A stretch of 64,000 nt of DNA from Cladochytrium replicatum (taxonomy: Eukaryota; Chytridiomycota; Chytridiomycetes; Cladochytriales; Cladochytriaceae), in assembly GCA_025526935.1 (NCBI GenBank), contig JAHLKD010000013.1, positions 620,001 to 684,000 of the forward strand, given 5' to 3'. Shown in pieces: positions 52,329 to 63,838 of the stretch. The notes under the pieces were generated by a model. It was not told where the DNA came from, did no database searches, and worked only from the letters and a program-made list of their open reading frames with translations. How positions within the stretch are numbered: position 1 is the first letter of the stretch; the number at the start of each line of letters is the position of its first letter. The translations under genes were made by a program, and so were the position numbers.

Positions 52329-52778
52329 TCACATCATATTCGATTCACTTTCGCGTTCTCGCCGCTGTTGCAAGATGAGCATTAGCATTAACATGGACGA
52401 ACATCCGGTAAATGCTGCCGTCAAAGCCAATTGTCCCTCTTCTTCATCGCTGGCGTTGTAATCCTCGTCGTCCGAAACCGGCTCGATGAAATCAATGCAT
52501 CGTATTCATCACTGTATCACTCTCCTCATCCGAGCTAGCCCTCGCTATCGTCCACTTCTTCCTCTTCGTCCGATTCTCCTTCGTCACTCTCGTCTTCACC
52601 GCTCTTTTCAAGCCGAAGCTTTTTGTATCCAGCTATTCTCTGCCCACGGAATTCCCTCTTGTGTATTTGTGGTTCGGCTTAGGGCCGAGTCAAATGGATT
52701 GACGTGACAACGCTTCCGTTTCAGGGCCGCATTGTTGTTAACAGATTGGGTAGGTTGTCTAGCTCGTTCGATGATCAT
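52329..52778 (-). pseudogene. acidic protein gene with several frame breaks
   Basis: From ATG at 52778 a frame (MIIERARQPTQSVNNN, then KRKRCHVNPFDSAL) runs to a stop after an A-run; the next frame gives LRLEKSGEDESDEGESDEEE, and a third gives FIEPVSDDEDYNASDEEEGQ followed by a hydrophobic/charged ending at 52329. The pieces read as one basic-then-acidic protein with at least three small indels. Relic or sequence error cannot be separated here. No family recognised. Confidence 0.45.
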
Positions 52779-53403
52779 GTCTGCTGGTTACATGACCGGA
52801 AAGGTGCAAAGTAGGAAATCTTGGGTAATAATATTGGGCACATCTCACCAATATTACTGTTCGCCACACATGAATGTGTAATTAATAGTGTAATAATATC
52901 TCACTCTGGTTTCGCACCAAGATCCAATACTGAAACAAGCTTAAGCATCTGCAACTTCGTTGTGCTCGATGTAAGTTTCGTTTGTGTTTGTGCACTATTT
53001 GCAAAAGCGCACAGCCATCGATTCGGGTCTCGAAACGCCTTAACATCTCTGACTACAATGGGTGGCAGGTACCAACGCGGGTCTATGGGATCTTTGCTCG
53101 AATGCGTTGACAAGACTGTTCGATACATACGATTTGCATGCTCTTGTGGGTTGCTGAATGTCCATGAGTTCCAGATACGGTGCGATATCAAATACAGGAG
53201 GTGATGTGGTGCGGCATACAGCATTCTTTCACGAGCCCGAGAAGCGATCGCGAACACGGGTCGTTCAGCTGATGGCTGAAGCTCGTATTTATTTTTTGTA
53301 TTTCCACCCACAGAAACCAGGCTGTTCAATTGAGCATGATGGTGTTGGTGTATTCAGCCAATATACGTTAAATGAAAAAGTACAAAATAAAAAATATGCA
53401 TTG
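52779..53403. other. intergenic, no supported gene
   Basis: Only short frames; nothing recognisable. Confidence 0.5.
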
Positions 53404-53679
53404 CTAATGATCCCGAACAGCGTGAACCTGCTGCTCAACGACTAGCGGTGGCATTTTGAAAGAGCTGCTGATGAAGCCCTGTCGTCGTGCGATATCGAGC
53501 TCCCGAACGCCGTTCTGGTAAAGTGTCTCAATCGTTGCTGGGTCCGATTCAAACTGGTGTTCTCTGAACGCATCGTGCGAGCGTCTCCTGACGTACTGCC
53601 GGTAGTTGTACTGCGAAAACAGCCGAGACGAGCGAAGCAGTGAGCGGTACAGGCGGACTATTTCGGATTGCGAAGGCAT
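53404..53679 (-). CDS. ISD11: ISD11 / LYRM4, LYR-motif Fe-S assembly protein
   Basis: A 91-residue intronless protein of the Complex1_LYR family. The LYR motif sits at residues 10-12 (VRLYRSLLRSSRLFSQYNYR), followed by the family's conserved YVRRRSHDAFREH block and LDIARRQGFISSSF. ISD11 binds and stabilises the mitochondrial cysteine desulfurase Nfs1 together with acyl carrier protein. Length and block order match human LYRM4 (91 residues). No cleavable presequence is needed in this family. It diverges from the STUbL-like gene with 217 bp between the two ATGs. Confidence 0.93.
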   Translation of the reverse strand: MPSQSEIVRLYRSLLRSSRLFSQYNYRQYVRRRSHDAFREHQFESDPATIETLYQNGVRELDIARRQGFISSSFKMPPLVVEQQVHAVRDH

Positions 53680-53896
53680 TTTGCGAGGTGCTCAGCCACT
53701 GATGGAGCTTGATAAGAGGCTTAGTGTTTTTGATCGCTGTTTTTGTTGTGGGCATTTCTATCGCGCTTGGCTTTGCGTTGCTGGTACTTGCAGGCTTCGG
53801 CACTCACTCGGCACGCCAGTCTGATTCACAGAAGAAAGCAACCACAAAGTTATCACATCCGCACTTGCATCAATATTTATAACGAACATCGTTTCC
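53680..53896. promoter_or_regulatory. 217-bp divergent promoter shared by ISD11 and the RING E3
   Basis: The two ATGs face away from each other and no other gene fits between. No TATA box or factor site is clear. Confidence 0.55.
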
Positions 53897-55011
53897 ATGG
53901 CAGAACCATACATTAGCTTGAATAACCTGGACATCTTTCTTTCGAGTATGGACGACTTTGACCCACTACAGGCTTCTTCATGGTTACATGGCAATGACGA
54001 CAACGACGGCTCTTCATCACAATCTGAACCCAACTACCAAACACCACCACTTCACCCCACGTCTCAATCAAGTAGCTCGGCGTCACCACAACAACTGGAG
54101 CTACCTCGACTGGAGCCTGAGCTGGATTCATCAACTCAACCTGTTCCGCAGCCTTCTGGCGATGGTGCAAGTCTTTCACAAGACGATTCCGTACCTTTGA
54201 TTTCACGCCGACAGCGCAAAAGAGCTCGTGAATCTCCAACAGCGAATGAACCACAACAACAAAGAATACGTCGATTAGAGTCGGAGGTCGATGAGTCAGC
54301 TATGCAGATTGTCGACCTGACTGGCGAAGACGATGTTGCATCCAATACGCCGCCGCCGCCACCACCTGTGGACGAGGCTGACGACGATGTTCTCATCGTT
54401 TCTGAGTCAATTACCATTCCAGCGAGGTCAAATAACATGATACTGAACGTCCGCAACTGTAAGGCAATATCTCCAGTTGATATTAGCTTGCTAACTATTC
54501 CTACGTTACCCTTTGTCTTGCAGTCAACGATCTTTTTAACGAGTTTGCTCGCAATAATCAGGTGGCTGCACATCGTCACTTGCATTCAAACAGAAATCGT
54601 AGAAGTTCCAGACAACCTTCACAAGATCACAACCAGATCGACCTCCTTCCGCACACCGTATATGGTCTTCTTGGAATGAATCCACCATCTCCTCAACCGC
54701 CAAGGGTTCACCTTCCATTACCCACTGCTATCGTTAATCGAAACCCATCACCCCCAACCGAAAGCCCATTCAAGTGTGCCATCTGTCTTGGGAAACCTGG
54801 AGAAAAGGTAAATGCGATGATATTTACTTCTCTATGTCTTTATTGGTGATTTTTTTTCTATATTTGTTAGACTCAGTTGGTTAGCACGACCTGCGGACAC
54901 GTTTACTGCGAATCGTGCCTCAAAGACGCCATGAAGGTGCAGAAAAAATGTCCCACCTGCCGAAAAAGTCTTTCCAGCAAGAACGCTGTGATACGCTTAT
55001 ATCTGAATTGA
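53897..55011 (+). CDS. RING-finger E3, probable SUMO-targeted ubiquitin ligase (RNF4/Slx8-like)
   Basis: Three exons (53897-54458, 54524-54807, 54871-55011) join to 328 residues. The disordered N-terminus carries an Arg-rich stretch (SRRQRKRARES) and two hydrophobic-acidic SUMO-interacting-like motifs, MQIVDLTGEDD and DDVLIVSES. The C-terminal RING is canonical C3HC4: CAIC ... TTCGHVYCESC ... CPTC, split by an intron after KPGEK, and the protein ends soon after (NAVIRLYLN), as in RNF4/Slx8. In that class the RING ubiquitinates poly-SUMOylated nuclear proteins. The SIM assignment is by motif only; the RING is certain. Confidence 0.88.
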
Positions 55012-55149
55012 ACGTGTTCTGCTTTTGGTCAACTAGTTTGTTTTGATAACTTCTAATATTATTCTTTTGGTTCGATTTAGATCTGTTCTCTAACGAGATG
55101 TTTCGCATGTTGCAAGAGTAATACAATGCCAACCAACGAAGAAACTTTC
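55012..55149. other. 3' flank of the RING gene
   Basis: Short AT-rich stretch. Confidence 0.5.
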
Positions 55150-55760
55150 ACCTGTTAAAGAGTCGGGGCTTAATGAACGATCTCTTTGGTGGAGGCAGTT
55201 CGATTTGGATGCGAGGTTCCGTTGCACACAGGATACTCTGGAGCTCAGGAAGGCTCCAAAGGTCCGGGTCGATTTCCACTGTGCTGGCGGGGTGCTTCAG
55301 ACTCATCTTCAACGACCAGCAGAGGATGTGGTCGCCCTAAAGCGCCTTGACCGGCTCCTGTCGTGAACCCTTGCTCCGAGACTTGGTGTGCGTCTTGATC
55401 TGGTCCGGGCACCGTCTCGCGGAATCAGAGTCTCGTGAGCCACCACATAGGTCGTCAAGATCGCTCCCCCATATCGCCAACGATTTTCAAAGTTATCGAG
55501 CGTGCTTCCGGAAGTTTCGGAGAGACTGGCATGGTCTCCCGTGCTGGACCACATGAAAAATAGCTGCCAAAAGTGCGGGGAGCACTGCGGGAAGCATACC
55601 GGTGAGCGGGGTCAGGGTTGGTTGGGTCCAACGGAGAAGGTTCCCAGCTGCATCGATGACTAGGGACTCGAGCATTCATTTTGCATTGCATAGTCGACGT
55701 CCGAGACTTCCCGCAAATTGAAAAGGTCGTCCATGTCGGCCGCGATGATGTCATGATATC
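55150..55760 (-). pseudogene. unidentified decayed coding relic
   Basis: Coding-like pieces in three frames on the minus strand (MDDLFNLREVSDVDYAMQ; NLLRWTQPTLTPLTGMLP; ILCWSLKMSLKHPASTVE) with stops between. GC content is higher than the flanks, as expected of former coding sequence. No family recognised. Confidence 0.35.
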
Positions 55761-58700
55761 GCAGTAAGATATAATGGGTTTTTTTTCTAGGAGTTAAGGT
55801 TGGAGATTCGGCACTCTGCGATAAATGAGAGCTGTCGTCTACCTGGTGTGGTACAGCTCTGGCGTGTCAATGAGGATATTGGTGGCAGATCCTACTCATG
55901 TGTGGATGTTTTTGAGTCACAGGTGTGGTTTCCTGGAGTTTGCATGATGTTGGGCAAGCGAACAGAGAAAGGTGAAATACGTCTAGGCTGAGGGAGCTGT
56001 GATCCCATTTGTAGTTCAAGTTGGAATTAGAATAGAATTAAGGTCCGATCTGGGGCCAATTGTGTGACATTGGGTGCAGATCAGCAGCGCGAGGTTTGTC
56101 ACACTGAAGGTGGTTGTTTGCTTATGTTTACAGTGATGTCAGTGTTTTGTTCATTTCATTGAACTACTCAACATTAGCCGCTTTTTAGTTTATGCTTCCT
56201 AGTCTTATACTTTTTCTTGTCTCTCTTTTTTTAATGTGAGGCTCCACTGAAATTCAACCAGCCAGTATCCCCAATTGCAGTATTGGGAAGGTAGGCAATT
56301 GATGTTCGGCGGCGTACTTGTGATTTTGTTTACATCCTTCATCGCGTTGCTTGCTACTTGACTGTTGAAGCTATCGACTCTCTCACCAGAACTTCTAAGG
56401 CATACTCCGCCGAAACAGATTCCCTCATCGTGAATGCAGCAGGGAACTACCCTGAACCTGTATTTAGATGGGCTACTCAGCAGAAGCAGACCACTATAGC
56501 TGCTCACATCATGAAGAGGTATGGTAAGCGGATGATAGGGAGAGAGGTTTGCCATCCCTCACGTCCTATCATAGCCAGATAAAGTAGACTGTGTTCATTC
56601 AATTCCCTGGACCGTGTCATTTGCACAATGACTTTGTTTGCAGAAGGGCCAAATTGGTACGTGGAGAGATTGACATCTGAAGTAATCATCTCCTCAAGAA
56701 GTGCCATATGGTGGAACTGTAATGCTCTTTCAGTGAACCAGGGTGAGGAGAATTTTGGAACAGTCCAATTTTGCGACTTTTTCAGAACTCGTCTCCGTTG
56801 AGTCCATCCTGGTACACTGTAGAGAGCTCGAATCAAACAGGTATGACAGAAACATCAATGCCTGTCTCTATGATTTGCTTTAAGTACAGAGGGTGGAATA
56901 TTGCATAGTGTGATTCATGCAGAGTATTTGATAGTCAAAGTCATCCCGGAAAGCACCAGATGGATGCACAAGACAAAGTACTTTCATCTTTCGTGGATTG
57001 TAGGGGTCCTTCAGATTATTTGGTTTCATAAGAGCTGGCACAAACTTTGATTCTAGCAGCCCGCCTCTAGAGCTGCGCAAACATTGTTGACATTGCTGTC
57101 AGAAATGAGGCGACTGATGGATCAATTGAGTCTTTCAACTTGAGGCTTCTGGATCCCTGTTAAAAACAAGCATATCAGACTGCTTGCTGTATGGGTTATC
57201 CTTCTGGTTATCTTTTTTCTCTTGGATATGAGAGTTTTTGGGTCAATCCCTCTTTGATCTTATTTATGGACTTGTTATTCATGTATTTATTTCCATGTTT
57301 GGCAGGTTCTGTGTGGAGTGTGGTGGCATTTAGTGGGGAATGTGGTGTGGCTTGGTCCTGCTCCTTTCAGTTGATGTGAAATGTCTTTTACCACAGGTAT
57401 GGCCACACGCACTGTTCACTTTGAATATAGGAGCTGATGTGGCCAATGTCTTTGACCACAGCGTTCCCTGGTTGCCTGACCAGCTTGGTGTGGTGTACAG
57501 CCTGTGTGATTATATGGCATACACACAGACCTGGAAGAACAGGTACTGGGCCTAAGAGACGGAACCTGGAGCTGTTGTTCTAGCTACATACAACATAGCT
57601 AAAAACACACCCTACCGCTTCTAGGAAAAGCACTTGGTTTTTAACCATCCCATCATCCGAATCATTGGAGAAAAGAGATTCCAACAGAAAAATGCAAGGA
57701 TGTCTTTATCTTCATATGGCAACCTCTTGCTCAAGCTCTTCCGCCGTAGACGAGAGACGTCAAAACATATTTCTCACATGATGAGGATGTAAGAGCATTT
57801 TGAGTGTGTCGAATTCCATGTTGTTAATATTAAATTGGACATGTGACTGTGATCTTACAGCAATGGCGGCAACTTAAAACCATTTTTAAGAGCTTATGTA
57901 TAAAAGGATACGCTCGATGGTAGAGTGGCGTGTATGAGTCTCAGGATCAACTCCACTCAACCACGAAGTAAGGAGTATACCCTACTCCCTTAACACTGAT
58001 TCACTACATAGCTCATCACAGCAACGCTGTGGTCACGATTTGATCATGATCTGATGTGTGGATACAGAGTGGCAGAGTGTTTTTGGTGTATGATTTGGTT
58101 ATTCATTGTGTTCGTGACCTAAGAGGTCCTCACGAAATTATCGGAAAAATTATGACAAAACAAACTCAAACTTAAAAAAAAGCGACGAAAATTCACCCAG
58201 TTGCGAATATTTTGATTTTGGAGTTGGAAGATTATCGGACGTCGTCCATTTTCTCTCCCTCTGGTCAGTGGACATAATGAAGATGGCGAAAATGAAGCTG
58301 AAGGAATTATTGACCACAAGTCTCATTGCGGCAAGATGTTGAACTAGGTAACATTCATTAACTCCGCAGATACGAGATGGAACATCTAATGATTCAGAGC
58401 CCTCTGAAATGTGCCTGAGTGCGAACGTGAAGAAGGAACAATTTACGTGACGTAGCCTGCTGGAACGATTTTCGGCTTGGCTCTTCATGTAACCCGCACC
58501 ATTGTAGCAAAGGCAGGTGCTCATGTTGATGGAATCTCCGTAATTTTCAGAACGCCTACCAATGCGAGGACGATTGTCTTCTATCGCCCATTTCAGTGAC
58601 ATGTAGAGATGCAACATGAGGTATACACAAATAATTCAGCCAACAGCAGCTCAGCACCAGAACTTTTCCACTGTTTGAGATAATCACTGTGAATGAAAAC

Positions 58701-58933
58701 AAATTACCATCATGTCCTTTCGGCATAATTTCCAACAACAAAAAGAATGCTTCTTTTCTTCTTTCTGCATATTACTTTTTGAATATAACTTTTACCATTA
58801 CCAATAATCCCTCCCCGAGAGACATCCTCGCGTTTGTCTCCGCGTCTCCAACACTAGCAAACAAGCTCAGCACTCGGAGTCTCTTCGGAGCACCACTCCT
58901 ACAACCCGCTGACACCTCTCTCTCGCTACTGAT
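55761..58933. other. relic-rich stretch without a supported gene
   Basis: Contains only short, interrupted frames. One coding-like piece (56340-56585, plus) includes NYPEPVFRWATQQKQTTIAAHIMKRYG and resembles a piece at 61860-61975, suggesting diverged copies of one repeat family. The 57.9-58.0 kb part has a short tRNA-like box but no acceptable cloverleaf. Confidence 0.5.
56340..56585 (+). repeat. diverged duplicate fragment, copy 1
   Basis: Matches 61885-61975 in tgggctnctnanc...atcatgaagan pattern and in the frame around FRWATQQKQTTIAAHIMKRYG. Identity is partial. Confidence 0.4.
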
Positions 58934-61513
58934 ATGGCTGATTCTGGCTCTGGTGCCAGGGACAGGCGCTCTCGCGCTCCGCCCGTCGATTTCAAGGAGA
59001 TGCCTTTGCCAGGTGGCATCTACCGGTCGGAATATCCAGTAGAAGTCCCAGACAAGTTCCAACCGGGAACCTCCTCGCTCAGATACACTGCTGTCACCAC
59101 AAACTGGGATGACTTCGCAACTCCCACAAATGCCTCTCGCAAACCTTACGCACTTCGCCAACAAGAGTCCGGTATGACCACCAAGATGATGATCGTCGTC
59201 ACGATGTACAATGAAGAAGTCGATCTGTTCGTTGCGACGATGCACAACATTTACCGCAACATTGAGTTCATGGTCGACAAACAGGGTGAAACAAAGATCA
59301 ACTGGGACAACATCGTAGTGTGCATTATCTGCGACGGAAGACAAAAGTGTCCCATCGAAGTTAAATACGCTCTGGAATTGCTGGGATGTTACCAGGCTGA
59401 CGAGTTCATCATGACCGATTTCTTGGAACAACCCGTCCAGGCTCATTTGTTCGAACACCTCAGCGGCTCACATGTGCGTCTTGCGGACAAAAAGCGCAAA
59501 GAAATTCGTCTCGCGCCGTCGAGGTACCCGACCCAATACCTTGTATGCATGAAAGAAAACAACAGGAAGAAGATCGACTCGCACGGTTGGGCTTTCAGGG
59601 CTTTTGCACCGCTTCTGAATCCGGACGTGGTGGTATTGTTTGATATGGGAACAAAACCTGAGCCCGCGGCGCTGTACCACATTTGGATGCACTTCAAGGA
59701 GGACCCGCAGCTGGGCGGTGCTTGCGGTGAAATCAAAGTTCGAGTCGAGGGTGCTACACAGATTGAAAAGGCAGGGAGGTTGTTTATCAATCCCTTGCTT
59801 GCGGCTCAAAACTTTGAGTACAAAATGTCCAACATCCTTGCAAAGAGTTTCCAAAGTGAGTTTGTTCTTCGTCAAGAGGACTTTCTGTTAACCAATGTTA
59901 TGTTTCCAGGTTGCTTTGGGTATATTACCGTGCTTCCCGGTGCCGTAAGTGACAGCCACACGGAGTTTGTCATTAGCACTATCTAATTTTTGGTTTAGTT
60001 TTCGGCATATCGATTTGCGGCCCTCGAAGGACGGCCATTGAATGAATACTTTCGGCGTGAGAAGCCTCCGTCGGAGGAAGGCGAGAACATGTCCACTTGG
60101 GAAGCAATGACCACGGCCAACAAGTACCTCGCAGAGGACCGTATCCTTGCTTTCGAGATCTTCACGAAAGCTGACGACATGTGGACACTGCGCTATGTCA
60201 AAGAAGCCAAAGCCAACACAGACGCCCCCGGCGAGCTCGGTATATACTTCAACCAGCGTCGTCGCTGGCTGAATGGTTCTATGTTTGCATACCTCTCCGC
60301 CTTATTCAACATTACGCAAGTGCACCAGAGTGCGCATAGCTCGATGACGAAAATCGGTTTCTACTTTGAGATGATCTATTTGTTCATCGAGCTTCTGTTC
60401 AGTTTACTAGCTCCGATGAACTACTACTGCATCCTAGTGATCATGTGGTCAATGTTCTCTACTTCGCTCGGGATCACCTCGTCCATCACATTCTTGATTA
60501 TTGCAATCTACGCTCTCACATTCTTCTTCGGCATGCTTATTTTCGTTGGGAATAATCCGAAAGGTTCCGCTTCGCAATGGGTGTATGGCGTCATGTCGTT
60601 CATATGGGGCGTCACCGTCGTCGCCGTGCTCTTCCTCGTTGGCTACAACGGTGGTGCAACATTCCGTGAAGCCGTCGCTAGTCCGTCCTTCGCAACCATC
60701 GGAAAGGGTTTACTCTACGTTCTTGCTCTCCTCTGCTCATACGGACTCTACCTCGGCGCATCGCTCGTGTTCAAAGACGTCGCACACATTTTCACGTCGA
60801 TGGTAGGGTACCTCCTCTTCGCGCCGTCGTCGGTCAACATGGTCCTCCCCTTTGCGCTTGCGAACGTTCACGATGTGTCGTGGGGTAACCGGCCCGAGGA
60901 AGCTGCGTCTGGGGGACGCGCGTTGCCGCAGAACAAGATGAAAGATGGAAAGGCAGTTGTTGCCGGTCTGCTGATGGCCGATTCGCATCAGCTGGAGGTT
61001 GATCTGGACAAACTTGAAAAGGAGCTGAATGAGCGGATTGACCCTGACAAGGAGAGGAAGGAGAAGGAGAAAGCGATGCCAAGGAAGGAGAGGCTGGAAG
61101 CGAGACGGAAGCGAAGAATGGCAAACATTGAGGATAGGAACAAGGTATGCGGTTGATCACTACCCTTTTATATAACAGTTACTCAAACATTTTTTCTTCA
61201 GAACGTACGTATGGTTTTGTTGCTGTTCTTCCTGAGCGCGAACCTCCTCGGCGCAGTCCTTGTCACCAATTTCTCAGTGTACGGCATTCTCACCGCAACC
61301 GTGAGCGCCGGTGTAGACGAAAAGGAAGCCGAGGCGAAGCGACAGGCCTCGCAGACCTTCACGCTCTACTACACGTCCATCATTTTCGCGAGCATTGTGA
61401 TGTTTTCGTTGCTGCAGTTTATTGGGTGCGTGCTGTTTGTGATGAAGACGCCAAAGTACAGGCCGGGTGTTCCGGAGGCGGTCTCGAGAATTGCGGATAT
61501 TAAGGAAGTATGA
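58934..61513 (+). CDS. CHS: chitin synthase (division 1)
   Basis: Four exons (58934-59855, 59910-59944, 59999-61144, 61202-61513) join to 804 residues. The enzyme polymerises UDP-GlcNAc into chitin at the plasma membrane. Catalytic landmarks: VVTMYNEEVDLF, ICDGRQKC, the FDMGTKPEP donor-site acidic region, GCFGYITVLPGAFSAYRF spanning introns 1 and 2, LAEDRILAFE (EDR acid) and QRRRWLNGSMFA (QxxRW). The C-terminal half has about seven hydrophobic segments, with a basic helical loop (KERKEKEKAMPRKERLEAR) before the last two. The short hydrophilic N-terminus, about 60 residues before the GT core, fits a division-1 enzyme. Exon 2 is only 35 nt. The C-terminus is complete. Confidence 0.95.
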
Positions 61514-62550
61514 GTTGCATACATGGAAATGTGCGGCATTTTTATTTCTCCTTAGTTGTTGTTTTTGATTGTCGGGATTCATTTGCTTTCGTATTTTGTT
61601 TATATGGAATGTGTTCTGCGGGGAGTGGGTGAGCATGAGCAGGTTATTCTGTGGGTTAGGCTGTGATGATGCTATTTGTTTACGGCTTCAATATTCTGTA
61701 CATTGCTCAAATGAAGCTTGATATTCAAAGTCTCGTAAGAACTCGATCAATTCAAGCCGTCACTAATTTTGCCTTCGCCATCGAAGTGCAACTCTTTTCA
61801 CTTGCTGTATCATACTTAGGTGCATATGATATCCACACACTCTTCAAAGCCCACAACTCCCTCTCCGACCGATTAATAACTTTCATCGTCCTCTTTGCAG
61901 AAAGGAATCCAGTCGCAGCACTAAAATGGGCTCCTAACCGAAGCACGTTACCTTTGCAGCTCAAATCATGAAGAAATAAGGCCGCACTAGAATCTTCGAT
62001 ATGTTGATCCTTATCCGCTGGAGAACCGGGAATCGGTTCAAGCCTATTGATGCCTTTTCAGGGATGACGAAACGTGGTGTGCCCTCGGAATCAACGATTC
62101 GGTGGAGATGCTATGGGATTACACGAACCTGCAACAAGATCAGATCTTGAACAGTGGGTTGAGAGTGGGGAGAGTTGTTCCGGAATGACGTTGTGAAAGG
62201 TGCGCTTGTGGGGGCGATACGTTTCCGAACTTTGGCTGTTGCGGATCGTGCGCTCTCGATTCCGGATTTGACAATGAAAAGGGAAGCTTAGATCAACATT
62301 TTAGAAAAAGGTTGCACTGAGGACTGGGACACAGAGACCAAACAAAAGATTCCTCGAGCGTCCCTTGAAGCTGTTCACCCGATTCTGGCTCGCTCGGAAC
62401 GGGGCTGGTTGTAGATCCGCTGGTTGTTGTGTACGAGAGATTCTCATTTTCGCGTTGCAAGCGCCTGAAAGAAATCAGCGGATCGGGTATCTCTGAACCA
62501 CTGAGCTGGGCTGATGCAATCATTATCTTTTCGATGCATCTCTGAAAGGA
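61514..62550. other. relic-rich stretch
   Basis: No intact gene. The 61663-61971 plus frame contains hydrophobic and helical segments and the duplicate fragment described at 61860-61975; stops and small size argue against a functional gene. Confidence 0.45.
61860..61975 (+). repeat. diverged duplicate fragment, copy 2
   Basis: Partner of the fragment at 56340-56585 (RNPVAALKWAPNRSTLPLQ vs the other copy). Confidence 0.4.
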
Positions 62551-63486
62551 ATGCCGGCCATCGGAATTGCTTGTCAATCAATCCAGAGCTCTGTTCAGTT
62601 TGCTATCGACAACATGGAACGATATGTAGTTGAAACGCTACTGCATCCCCGTCATGCAGAACGCGCAAAGTTTATGTATTTTTCGCTCCAAAAACTGGAG
62701 CGGGGGTCGCCAGATGAGGATTTGGATCTGCTTGATGGTGAAAACCGACTACGTGCAGAAGGGAAAACAGATGCACAGCTGTCGGCCAATCCGCGATTTA
62801 AAGGGATGGCACCATACGAAGACGCAGATTTTCTCTTGCATTCTCGCAAAATTTCTCTCTGAGAGTGGGCAAACACTTTTTGGAGGACCATGTTGTTAAG
62901 TGCAGGAAAGTCGAAGGCGTTCGTGCTGCGCTCGAGTCTGGCGTCCTGTGAACGTCAGAGTTGGCAGAAACGTTCATCCGTGAAAAGGTCGAACGACAGT
63001 TCTGATGGAATCACGGCATGTTTAGATGACGCTTACGTTCGGAGAACAGATTATGTTTTCAGACTGCCCTACGGTGCAGAATGCTTTTCGAGCACTTTTG
63101 ATCTCAATTCTCTTGTGCGATGGTCTCTCCAGTTTATCAAACCGATGATAGATAATTATCAGTTTCGCGCGGGCATTCTTTGAGCTCTTTGGAAGCACAA
63201 GTCGAGAAGAGACGCTGCAATGAGGTCTCTTCTTGATACTTGCGTGCAAAACAATCAAAAAATCATGTTCATACCATGGTTGATTGGTTGTCCCATTGAA
63301 TGCCAGCGCGTTTCATTTCTTGAGAGCATGATAGCTTCGGGAGTTGATTTTTGTGAGCATTGTTACGTTGCGTCGTCTGGGAAGGCTGTTCGAGCTGGCG
63401 ATGCGGATCCACTGGAAGAACATAGTTCAAGAAATTTAGCACTTGAGTGCGGCAAGTGTTTGCGTTTATGGAGCGAAAGAAGTTAC
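62551..63486 (+). pseudogene. unrecognised decayed gene
   Basis: Consecutive frames (62551-62862; 62890-63183; 63220-63489) carry helix-rich segments such as MERYVVETLLHPRHAERAK and LLDTCVQNNQKIMFIPWL. An alternative frame near 62860-62960 reads DHVVKCRKVEGVRAALESGV, reminiscent of ankyrin-like repeats. Stops separate the pieces and no splice pattern restores one frame. Confidence 0.35.
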
Positions 63487-63838
63487 TAGCCGGAACGCTC
63501 TGAGAAATAAACGGAGAATGGTGTGAACAGAAGTGGTGTCGAGGATTGCGGTTGGTAGAGCAGCTAGTTTCTCGCCTGCGAATATCTACTCGTGGCAATA
63601 CTGGTAGACTAGTTGTCTGCAGTTCACATGAGTGCTACTACGAATTGAATTACAACAAGGCAAAAGTGAATGACTTCCAACCTCTAATTTTTCAAACTAC
63701 GCCTTCACTCTGCAACACTTCCGGCGACAGTGCTGCCGCCTCCTTCTCATCTCTCATTTTCCTCCTTGCCTCACCCTTGTCCACAAACACACCTAAATGG
63801 CAACGGCCACCCCACATCCTTCAAAGCACCGTGTTGGC
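63487..63838. other. short intergenic stretch
   Basis: Nothing identified between the relic and the gene entering from the right. Confidence 0.45.

Noticed and set aside
57905-57985. tRNA-like boxes (tggtagagtgg and a ggatcaactcc downstream)
   Set aside because: An A-box-like and a weak B-box-like word are present, but no seven-pair acceptor stem or anticodon arm can be formed with normal spacing.
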